Assembly (NCBI GenBank): GCA_004297465.1
Contig: SCUB01000001.1
Span: forward strand, 726,859-790,858
Reading direction: 5' to 3'
Length of the DNA: 64,000 nucleotides
From: Xanthobacteraceae bacterium
GTDB taxonomy: Bacteria; Pseudomonadota; Alphaproteobacteria; Rhizobiales; Xanthobacteraceae
In this document: positions 19,965 to 26,974 of the stretch, piece after piece
How the letters are laid out: every line of letters begins with the position of its first letter
Position numbering within the stretch: the stretch's first letter is position 1
The notes under the pieces: model-generated
What the model saw: only the letters and a program-made list of their open reading frames with translations
Told to the model about the DNA's origin: nothing
The model's database searches: none
Translations under genes and position numbers: made by a program

Positions 19965-20040
19965 GCGCCCATCGTCTAGCGGTCCAGGACGTCGCCCTTT
20001 CACGGCGAAAACAGGGGTTCGATTCCCCTTGGGCGCGCCA
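19965..20040 (+). tRNA. tRNA-Glu (anticodon TTC)
   Basis: 76 bases fold into a complete tRNA. The acceptor stem GCGCCCA pairs with TGGGCGC, followed by G and an encoded CCA. The D-arm contains CGTCTAGCGGTCCAGGACG. The anticodon stem TCGCC/GGCGA encloses CTTTCAC with the anticodon TTC. The T-arm has AGGGGTTCGATTCCCCT. The 211 bases before it hold no gene that I can recognise. No integrase or truncated tRNA copy is nearby. Confidence 0.97.
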
Positions 20041-20092
20041 GCAGTTTCAATCGCTTGGATAAAATTCCGCCATCCGCCGCACCCTTTGCGTG

Positions 20093-20518
20093 TCAAGCCG
20101 GATCGGCGAGAGCCGCGGTCTGCTCATCTCCAGTGTCGAGCAGACCGGCAACCGCGTCCACGAGCACCTTTTGCGCAACCGGCTTGATCAGGCTCGGGGC
20201 ATCGGGCGCCCTGGCGCGAAACTCGGCGGACAGCTGTTGTCCGCTGTAGAAAAGATAGGGAATTTTCCGGCTGGAAAGCAACAGGGCCACCGCTTCCGTG
20301 GTATCGCGGCCGAGCTGGACGTCGAGGACGGCCGCCGACAGCTTCTCGTCCTGCGCCGCCTGCAAGGCCGCGGGAAGCGTCGCGCAGGGACCGACGACAT
20401 CCGCTCCCGCCTCGCGCAATGTCGCTTCCAGACCGAGCGCAACAATGATCTCATCCTCGGCGACCAGGATCCGAAACCCACGCAAGGGGCTGGCTTTCCC
20501 ATTCATCCTGTTCGACAT
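20093..20518 (-). CDS. Stand-alone response regulator receiver domain
   Basis: 141 residues containing only a CheY-like receiver. The acidic pair is in ILVAEDEIIVALGLEATL, the phosphorylation site is Asp in AAVLDVQLGRD, and the conserved Lys lies in PSLIKPVAQ. This sequence style (AEDEIIVALGLE, VVGPC) is that of receivers that partner with HWE/HisKA2 kinases in Alphaproteobacteria. The ATG at 20518 has GAGGGG nine bases ahead and lies 14 bases after the stop of the PaaK-like gene. It is therefore likely the last gene of liv operon 2. There is no output domain, so it must act on another protein or as a phosphate sink. Confidence 0.88.
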   Translation of the reverse strand: MSNRMNGKASPLRGFRILVAEDEIIVALGLEATLREAGADVVGPCATLPAALQAAQDEKLSAAVLDVQLGRDTTEAVALLLSSRKIPYLFYSGQQLSAEFRARAPDAPSLIKPVAQKVLVDAVAGLLDTGDEQTAALADPA

Positions 20519-20532
20519 CAGCGGCGGACCCC

Positions 20533-21765
20533 TCACCCCACCGGGCGCTCGTCGGCGATCACCTTGCCGTCGTTGGGCAGGCTGCCGACCGGCACCAGTT
20601 CGACGCCGCCCTTGAGCCTGATGATGGCCTGCACCGAGCCGGCCACCGCCTCGGCCAGGCCGGCCCCCTCGCCCTCGGTCTCGGCGCGAAGCGTCATCAC
20701 GTCGGTCTCGTTGGCCCGCGTCACAACGAGGCGCAGCCGCTTCAGCTCGGGGTGGCGGCGCGCCACTTCCGCGACCTGCTCCGGCCGCACGAACATGCCC
20801 TTGATCTTCGCGGTCTGGTCGGCGCGTCCCAACCAGCCCTTGATGCGCATGTTGGTGCGCCCGCACGACGAGACGCCCGCCAGCACCGCGCTCAGGTCGC
20901 CGAGCGCCAGCCGGATCACCGGATGCTGCGGATCGAGCGTCGTCACCACCACCTCGCCGACATCGCCGTCCGCCACCGGATTGCCGGTGCCGGGCCGCAC
21001 CACCTCAAGAATGATGTCCTCGCTGACGATGAGGCCTTCACGCGCCGCGCTTTCGTAAGCGACGACGCCGACATCGGCGGTGGCGTAGGCCTGGTAGGCC
21101 TCGACGCCGCGCCGCGACAGTTCATCGCGCAGGCTTGCGGGAAACGCCGCGCCCGACACCAGCGCCACTTTCAGGCTCGACGCATCGCACCCCGTGCCAT
21201 CGCCCGCGTCGAGCAGGATCTTGAGGAAGTCCGGCGTGCCGAGATAGCCGCGCGGCGCAAACTGCGCGATGAGATCGAGCTGCGTCTCGGCATTGCCGGG
21301 GCCGGCCGGGATGACCGGGCAGCCGAGCGCGCGCCCGCCCGAATCCATGATGAAGCCGCCGGGCGTCAGGTGATAGGCGAAGGTGTTGAGGATGACATCG
21401 CCGGCGCGGAACCCGGCCGCGAACAGTGCACGCGCGCAACGCCATGGGTCGCGGCCGGTGCCCTCGCCCTCGAAGATCGGCCCTGGCGACATGAACAGCC
21501 GCCCGAACGACGACAGCGGCGCGGACGCGAAGCCGGCGAACGGCGGCGAGGCCTTGTGCAGCGCCGGCAGGTCGGATTTTCTCAGCACCGGCAGCCGCGC
21601 CAGCGCCGCGCGCGAGGTGACGGCGGCGGGTTCCACCGCGCCGAGATGCCGTGCCCAGCCGGGCGCGGCGAGCGCCGCGGCAATCACGCCCGGCAGTTGG
21701 GCGAACTGGTCACGCGCGCGCTCCTCGGGTTCACGGGTTTCAAGCTGATCGTAATGCTGGACCAT
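20533..21765 (-). CDS. PaaK-like AMP-dependent ligase family protein with degenerate P-loop
   Basis: About 410 residues. The second half clearly belongs to the phenylacetate-CoA ligase group: KVALVSGAAFPASLRDEL, the AYATADVGVVAYES acidic motif, GLIVSEDIILEVV, and the C-terminal hinge GWLGRADQTAKIKGMFV. Where PaaK proteins have the ATP-holding SSGTTG loop, this one reads MSPGPIFEGEGTGRDPW. Either this loop works differently or the protein is no longer a normal adenylating enzyme. The start is either the ATG at 21765, with AGGATGGGA ahead of it, or the one at 21777. It follows livF of operon 2 by 17 bases or fewer. It may process the imported acid; the reaction is unproven. Confidence 0.82.
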   Translation of the reverse strand: MVQHYDQLETREPEERARDQFAQLPGVIAAALAAPGWARHLGAVEPAAVTSRAALARLPVLRKSDLPALHKASPPFAGFASAPLSSFGRLFMSPGPIFEGEGTGRDPWRCARALFAAGFRAGDVILNTFAYHLTPGGFIMDSGGRALGCPVIPAGPGNAETQLDLIAQFAPRGYLGTPDFLKILLDAGDGTGCDASSLKVALVSGAAFPASLRDELSRRGVEAYQAYATADVGVVAYESAAREGLIVSEDIILEVVRPGTGNPVADGDVGEVVVTTLDPQHPVIRLALGDLSAVLAGVSSCGRTNMRIKGWLGRADQTAKIKGMFVRPEQVAEVARRHPELKRLRLVVTRANETDVMTLRAETEGEGAGLAEAVAGSVQAIIRLKGGVELVPVGSLPNDGKVIADERPVG

Positions 21766-21782
21766 GGCGCATCCCATCCTGT

Positions 21783-22634
21783 TCAGGCCAGCCAGCGCTT
21801 GCGCCGCTTGTAGCTCTTGACGTTGCGGAACGACCTGCCCTCGGCGACGCCGAGATAGAATTCCTTGACGTCCTCGTTCTCGCGCAGCGCCTTGGCCTCG
21901 CCGTCCAGCACCACGCGCCCGGTTTCGAGGATGTAGCCATAATTGGCGTAGCGCAGCGCCAGATTGGTGTTCTGCTCGGCGAGCAGGAACGACACGCCCT
22001 CCTGCCCGTTGAGCCGCTGCACGATGTCGAAGATCTCCTCGACCACCTGCGGCGCCAGACCCATCGATGGCTCGTCGAGCAGGATCATCTTGGGCCTCGA
22101 CATCATCGCCCGGCCGATCGCGCACATCTGCTGCTCGCCGCCCGAGGTGTAGCCGGCGATGGATTTGCGCCGCTCGCGCAGGCGCGGAAAATAGGTGTAC
22201 ATCGCCTCGATGTCGCAGCGGATCGCGGCGCTGCCGTCCTTGCGCGTGAACGCGCCGGTCAGCAGGTTCTCCTCGACCGTGAGGTGGCCGAAACAGTGGC
22301 GGCCCTCCATCACCTGAATGCAGCCGCGCCGCACCAGCGCGTTGGGCGTCATGCGGTCGATGCGCTCGCCCTCGAATTCGATGGTGCCCTTGGTGACCTC
22401 GCCGCGCTCGGCGCGCAGCAGGTTAGACACCGCCTTGAGCGTGGTGGTCTTGCCGGCGCCGTTGGCGCCGAGCAGCGCCACGATGCCGCCGCGCGGCACC
22501 GTCAGCGACACGCCCTTGAGCACAAGGATGACGTGATCGTAGATCACCTCGATATTGTTGACCGAAAGGATGGTTCCGGCATCCGCCACGGTCGCGGTGT
22601 CAGTTCGCGCGCTGCTCATGCTTTTTGCATCCAT
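21783..22634 (-). CDS. livF: ABC transporter ATP-binding protein, LivF-like (operon 2)
   Basis: 283 residues, about 45 longer than usual LivF through an N-terminal lead of 20 residues and a basic C-terminal tail ending SYKRRKRWLA. Walker A GANGAGKTTTLKA is normal. The ABC signature is YTSGGEQQMCAIGRAMM, with Walker B MILLDEPSMGLAP. It forms the ATPase pair with the LivG of this operon, which lies four genes upstream. A perfect-looking stem-loop separates it from the binding-protein gene. A second ATG at 22619 could also be the start. Confidence 0.93.
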   Translation of the reverse strand: MDAKSMSSARTDTATVADAGTILSVNNIEVIYDHVILVLKGVSLTVPRGGIVALLGANGAGKTTTLKAVSNLLRAERGEVTKGTIEFEGERIDRMTPNALVRRGCIQVMEGRHCFGHLTVEENLLTGAFTRKDGSAAIRCDIEAMYTYFPRLRERRKSIAGYTSGGEQQMCAIGRAMMSRPKMILLDEPSMGLAPQVVEEIFDIVQRLNGQEGVSFLLAEQNTNLALRYANYGYILETGRVVLDGEAKALRENEDVKEFYLGVAEGRSFRNVKSYKRRKRWLA

Positions 22635-22650
22635 CCCGGCGCCGCCCCTT

Positions 22651-22688
22651 GGAAAAGACGCGGACCGCTTCCTCCAGCGGCCCGCGTC
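22651..22688 (-). terminator. Strong stem-loop with T-run between livK and livF (operon 2)
   Basis: Six bases after the livK stop the minus strand forms a 13-pair stem (22676-22688 with 22657-22669, including one G-T pair) around a six-base loop, followed directly by TTTTCC. This is a good intrinsic-terminator shape. As livF, the PaaK-like gene and the receiver gene follow on the same strand within short distances, it probably acts as an attenuator that leaves the binding-protein message in excess. Complete termination with a separate promoter for livF is possible but no promoter fits in the remaining gap. Confidence 0.7.
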
Positions 22689-22694
22689 ATTGGC

Positions 22695-24020
22695 TCACGA
22701 CGCCTTGGCGCAGGCTTCCGAGCGCTTGGGCCAGCCGGCGTTCTTCTCAACGTAATCCTTGGCCGCCGCTTCGAGCAGCGGACGCACCACGTCCTTCATC
22801 GGCGACGTCCAATCGGTGCTCTTCTGCCACTTGGTGCCATTCCATTCGAGGATGTACACCTTGTTGTGGCCACTGTGATCGCTGCAAGCGAGGTTCAGGG
22901 GGGCGGCGAAGCCCTCCATGCCCATCTCCTTGAGCCGCGCCTCGGTGATGTTGAGCGCCTCGAGGCCCTTGCGGGTGTCCTCGCCGTTGACGACCTTCTT
23001 GCCGGTCACCTTCTGAGCGGCGCGGATGGCCTCCGCGATCAGCATCGCGTTGTAGACGCCGCGATTGTAGAGGTTCTCGCCGAACTTCTCCTTGGGGAAC
23101 TGGCTCTTGCCGGTATCGACCACGTACTTCTTGATGTCCTGCAGCACCGGGAAGTTGGGGCCGTAGCCGTGGAAGTTGAGCGACTTGTAGCCCTTGGCCT
23201 CCATGCCGCCACCGCGCGCGTCATCATCGCTGCCGGCCCACCACACGCCGACCATGTGGTCCATCTTGAAGCCGATCTTGGTGGCTTCCTTGACCGCGGT
23301 CGGGTTCATGGCGCCCCAGCCCTGCAGGTAGATCCAGTCGGGACGGTCGCGGCGAATGTTGAGCCATTGCGACCCCTGGTTCTGCATCTCCTGGGCGGCG
23401 ACCGGATAGAGCTTCAGCTCAAACCCGTAGCGCTTGCTGAGCGCCTCGAGCAGCGGAATCGGCTCCTTGCCGTAGGGCACGTCGAGATAGACGAGGCCGA
23501 TTTTCTTGCCCTTGAGCTTATCGAGGCCGCCTTCCTTCTGCGCGACGTGCTCGACGAACACCGAGGCGCCGTCCCAGTAGGTCACCGGCGGGTTAAACAC
23601 CCATGGGAAGGTGTCACCGACCGCCGCCGCCGACAGGCCGTAGGCCATCGACAGGATCGGGATCTTGTCGACCGCGGCCCTTGGAATGAGCTGGAGCGTG
23701 ACGCCGGTCGAGTACGGATTGTTCATGACCGGGTTCTTGCCCTTGATCTGCTCGTAGCACTCGACGCCCTTCTTGGTGTCGTAGCCGGTCTCGCACTCCT
23801 CGACCGTCAGCTTGACGCCGCCGATGCCGCCATCCCGCTCGTTGAGCATGGTGAGATAGTCGCGCATGCCGTCGGCGATCGGAATGCCCGAACCGGCATA
23901 GGGGCCGGTGCGGTAGGTCATGAGCGGAACGTAAATCGAATCCTGCGCCGCGGCAGGTGCCGGGGCGAAGCTGGCCGCGACAAGCAGTGCTGCTCCAGCC
24001 ATTATCAGATGTCGTTTCAT
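22695..24020 (-). CDS. livK: ABC transporter substrate-binding protein, HAAT family (operon 2)
   Basis: 441 residues with an Ala-rich signal peptide (MKRHLIMAGAALLVAASFAPAPAAAQ). The mature protein is a Peripla_BP_6 domain; it begins SIYVPLMTYRTGPYAGSG and has conserved-looking cysteine pairs (VEECETGYDTKKGVECYEQ in the first lobe, NLACSDHSG late). It is clearly different from the operon 1 binding protein and belongs to the longer subgroup often found beside CoA ligases. The ligand cannot be read from the sequence; an aromatic or fatty acid is inferred from the neighbours. It lies between livM (89 bases) and the stem-loop plus livF. Confidence 0.92.
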   Translation of the reverse strand: MKRHLIMAGAALLVAASFAPAPAAAQDSIYVPLMTYRTGPYAGSGIPIADGMRDYLTMLNERDGGIGGVKLTVEECETGYDTKKGVECYEQIKGKNPVMNNPYSTGVTLQLIPRAAVDKIPILSMAYGLSAAAVGDTFPWVFNPPVTYWDGASVFVEHVAQKEGGLDKLKGKKIGLVYLDVPYGKEPIPLLEALSKRYGFELKLYPVAAQEMQNQGSQWLNIRRDRPDWIYLQGWGAMNPTAVKEATKIGFKMDHMVGVWWAGSDDDARGGGMEAKGYKSLNFHGYGPNFPVLQDIKKYVVDTGKSQFPKEKFGENLYNRGVYNAMLIAEAIRAAQKVTGKKVVNGEDTRKGLEALNITEARLKEMGMEGFAAPLNLACSDHSGHNKVYILEWNGTKWQKSTDWTSPMKDVVRPLLEAAAKDYVEKNAGWPKRSEACAKAS

Positions 24021-24109
24021 TTCGATTCCTCCTTGGTCTGCGAAAACGCGTCCCGCGTTGATCGCGGTTGTGCTTCGACGTATGCCCTTCTACGTGTCGC
24101 CGTCCTCCA

Positions 24110-25198
24110 TCAGTAAGGAAACGGCCACATGCGAAGCTTGTGCTTCCCGATCTGCCACAGCCGCGCCAGGCCGTGCGGCTCGACGATCAGGAAAAAGATG
24201 ATCAGAGCGCCGATGATGATGAGGCGCACATGTTCGAGGGTGTCGGCGCCGATATGGAGCCCGAACGGGGCAAGCAGAGCCGGGACGGCAAAGCCGAGCG
24301 CAATCGGCAGGATGTAGATCAGCGCCGCGCCGAAGAACGCGCCAAGGACACTGCCAAGACCGCCGATGATGATCATCGAGAGAATATAGAAGCTCTGGTT
24401 GATGTCGAACACGTTGTATTCGGCCCCCGTCGCGTACCACAGGAACACCATCAAGGCGCCTGCGACGCCGCAGTAGAACGACGACACCGCGAAAGCCAGA
24501 AGCTTGGTCGGCAAGAGCCGGATGCCCATCAGCTCGGCGGCGATATCCATGTCGCGCACCGCCATCCACGATCGACCGATGCGGCCATGCACGAGATTGG
24601 ACGCGATCCATGTCAGCGCCACGACAATGGTGAGCACGACGTAGTAGCGCACCGTCGGCGTGGCGCGCGCGCCGGTCAGCGCCCAGCCAAACAGATAACG
24701 CTCAGGCACCTCGATGGCGCCGCTGGCGTTGTAGTTATAGAGCCACTGCACGCGGTTGAAGCACCATTGCAGGAAGAACTGCGAGGCGAGAGTCGCCACC
24801 ATCAGGTAGAAGCCCTTGATACGCAGGCTCGGCAGCCCGAAAATGACGCCGACGCCGGCGGCGAACAGGCCCGACACCAAAATCCAGATGACGATGTTCA
24901 CCTCGGGAAAGAACGTCGTCAGCTTGTAGCAGGCATAGGCCCCCACCCCCATGAAGCCGCCGGTGCCGAGCGACAGCAGGCCGGTGTAGCCGGTGAGCAG
25001 GTTGAGGCCGATAGCGGCCAGCGCGAACACCAGGAACGGGATCATCACCGCCTGCAGCATGAAGTCGTTTGCGACGATGGGCAGCAGCACGACCGCGGCG
25101 AGGATGATGGCAATGCCGGCGCGGTCCTGCGCGATCGGGAACACCGCCATGTCGGCCGTGTAACCCGTCTTGTATTGGCCTGCCTCGCGGTACAGCAC
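24110..25198 (-). CDS. livM: HAAT-type ABC transporter permease, LivM-like (operon 2)
   Basis: 362 residues starting at a GTG (25198) with GAGGAA at proper distance. About ten hydrophobic segments. The family stretch GYTGLLSLGTGGFMGVGAYAC lies in the first third (key part GLLSLGTGGF), and the ATPase-contact loop GGLGSVLGAFFGAAL near the C-terminus. It ends with a soluble tail after LARLWQIGKHKLRMWPF. It forms the channel with LivH, whose gene ends 10 bases upstream. Confidence 0.93.
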   Translation of the reverse strand: MLYREAGQYKTGYTADMAVFPIAQDRAGIAIILAAVVLLPIVANDFMLQAVMIPFLVFALAAIGLNLLTGYTGLLSLGTGGFMGVGAYACYKLTTFFPEVNIVIWILVSGLFAAGVGVIFGLPSLRIKGFYLMVATLASQFFLQWCFNRVQWLYNYNASGAIEVPERYLFGWALTGARATPTVRYYVVLTIVVALTWIASNLVHGRIGRSWMAVRDMDIAAELMGIRLLPTKLLAFAVSSFYCGVAGALMVFLWYATGAEYNVFDINQSFYILSMIIIGGLGSVLGAFFGAALIYILPIALGFAVPALLAPFGLHIGADTLEHVRLIIIGALIIFFLIVEPHGLARLWQIGKHKLRMWPFPY

Positions 25199-25208
25199 GT
25201 CGGGTTCC

Positions 25209-26165
25209 TCAGATGCGTTCGATAATGCGTTCGCCGAACAGGCCCTGCGGCCGGAATAGCAGGAAAATGAGCGCGATCATGTAGGCAAGCCAGCTCTCGA
25301 TGCCGCCGCCGACCAGGCCGCCCCAGTAGAATTCGCCAAGCTTCTCGCCAAGCCCGATGATGAGGCCGCCGACGATGGCGCCGGGGATCGAGGTAAAGCC
25401 GCCGAGGATCAATACCGGCAAGGCTTTCAGAGCGATGATCTGCAGCGCGAACGAGACTTCCGAGCGCGCGCCCCACATGATGCCGGTGACCAGCGCCACC
25501 ACGCCGGCGGTGAACCACACGATCACCCAGATCTGGTTGAGCGAGATGCCGACCGAGAGCGCCGCCTTGTGGCTGTCGGCGACCGCGCGCAGCGCGCGGC
25601 CGATACGGGTCTTCTGGAAGAACACCGCCAGCGCCGCGATCATCAGCGAGGCGATCACCGCCGCGGCGATATCGATCTTCTGCAACTGCACGATGCCGCC
25701 GAACGCCTGGAACGTTATGTCGCCCTTGGGCAGCAGCAGCTGGTCGGCGATCATCACCTTGGGGCTGCCGCCGAAGATCAGTTCGCCGAGCCCGATCAGC
25801 ACGTAAGTGAGCCCGAAGGTGGCCATGAACAGGATGATGTCGGGCTGGTTGACCAGCGGCCGCAGCACCAGGCGCTCGGTGCCGAGCGCGATCAGGAACA
25901 TCGCGCCGATGGCGAGGAGGAGCGCGGCGTAGGCCGGAACACCCTTCTCGTAGAGGCCGACCAGGGTGAGCGCCGCGAACACCACCATGATGCCTTGCGC
26001 GAAGTTGAACACGCCGGAGGCCTTGAAGATCAGCACGAACCCGAGCGCGATCAGCGCGTAGAGCGTGCCGACGACGAAGCCCTCCCACAGCGTCTGCACG
26101 AACAGGTCGGGCGCGCCGCCCATCTGCAGGAACGGATCGACGAGGACTTTATAGAGAACGTCCAT
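25209..26165 (-). CDS. livH: HAAT-type ABC transporter permease, LivH-like (operon 2)
   Basis: 318 residues from the ATG at 26165; a GTG directly in front (26168) is the alternative and shares the AGGA ribosome binding site. About eight membrane segments. Typical stretches are VGTLYALIALGFVLIFKASG followed by VFNFAQGIMVVF, and near the C-terminus GGFTSIPGAIVGGLIIG, the coupling loop. It pairs with LivM of the same operon and follows livG by eleven bases. Confidence 0.93.
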   Translation of the reverse strand: MDVLYKVLVDPFLQMGGAPDLFVQTLWEGFVVGTLYALIALGFVLIFKASGVFNFAQGIMVVFAALTLVGLYEKGVPAYAALLLAIGAMFLIALGTERLVLRPLVNQPDIILFMATFGLTYVLIGLGELIFGGSPKVMIADQLLLPKGDITFQAFGGIVQLQKIDIAAAVIASLMIAALAVFFQKTRIGRALRAVADSHKAALSVGISLNQIWVIVWFTAGVVALVTGIMWGARSEVSFALQIIALKALPVLILGGFTSIPGAIVGGLIIGLGEKLGEFYWGGLVGGGIESWLAYMIALIFLLFRPQGLFGERIIERI

Positions 26166-26176
26166 CACCTGTGTTC

Positions 26177-26974
26177 CTAATGCGCCACGCCGAGATAGGC
26201 GTCGATCACGCGCTGGTCGCTCTTGACCACCTCGGGTTTGCCGTCGGCGATCTTGCGACCGTATTCGAGCACCACGATGCGGTCGGACAGGTCCATCACC
26301 ACGCCGATGTCGTGCTCGATCAGCGCGATCGTCGTGCCGTACTGGTTGTTGACGTCGACGATGAAGCGCGACATGTCCTCCTTTTCCTCGAGGTTCATGC
26401 CGGCCATCGGCTCATCGAGCAGTAGCAGGTCCGGCTCCATGGCGAGCGCGCGGCCGAGCTCGACCCGCTTCTGCAGGCCGTAGGGCAGACGGCCCACCGG
26501 GGTCTTGCGGATGTGCTGGATCTCGAGGAAATCGATGATCTCCTCGGCGACCTTGCGGTGCTCGACCTCCTCGGCCAGCGCCGGACCGTGGCGCCATATT
26601 TGCCAGAACAGGCCCTTGTGCATCTTCAGCGTGCGTCCGACCATGATGTTGTCGAGCGTGGTCATGCCCTTGAACAGCGCCACGTTCTGGAACGTGCGCG
26701 CGATGCCCTGGCTTGCCGCCACATGCGGGCGCATGCGCTGCCGGGTCTGGCCGCGGAACGTGATGCGGCCCTCCTCCGGAAAATAGAAGCCATTGATGAC
26801 ATTGAGCATCGAGGTCTTGCCGGCGCCGTTGGGACCGATGATGGCGCGGATCTCGCCTTTGCGGATGTCGAACGAGACGCCGGTGATGGCGCGCACGCCG
26901 CCGAACGACAACGTCACGTCCTCGACCGCGAGGATGATGTCGTTCGATTGCCTGCGCTCGCGCTCGTTCGTCAT
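26177..26974 (-). CDS. livG: ABC transporter ATP-binding protein, LivG-like (operon 2)
   Basis: 265 residues. Walker A is GPNGAGKTSMLNVINGF, the LivG-type ARTFQNVALFKGMTTLDNIM stretch follows, the signature region is LPYGLQKRVELGRALAM, and Walker B is LLLLDEPMAGMNLEEK. It is one half of the ATPase pair of importer 2. The start overlaps the stop of the long-chain type CoA ligase as ATGA, so both proteins are translated from one message and the ligase belongs to the transporter operon. Confidence 0.94.
   Translation of the reverse strand: MTNERERRQSNDIILAVEDVTLSFGGVRAITGVSFDIRKGEIRAIIGPNGAGKTSMLNVINGFYFPEEGRITFRGQTRQRMRPHVAASQGIARTFQNVALFKGMTTLDNIMVGRTLKMHKGLFWQIWRHGPALAEEVEHRKVAEEIIDFLEIQHIRKTPVGRLPYGLQKRVELGRALAMEPDLLLLDEPMAGMNLEEKEDMSRFIVDVNNQYGTTIALIEHDIGVVMDLSDRIVVLEYGRKIADGKPEVVKSDQRVIDAYLGVAH

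Noticed and set aside
19965..20040. tRNA-Glu as an attachment site of an integrated element
   Set aside because: No integrase, no repeated tRNA end and ordinary housekeeping or transporter genes on both sides.
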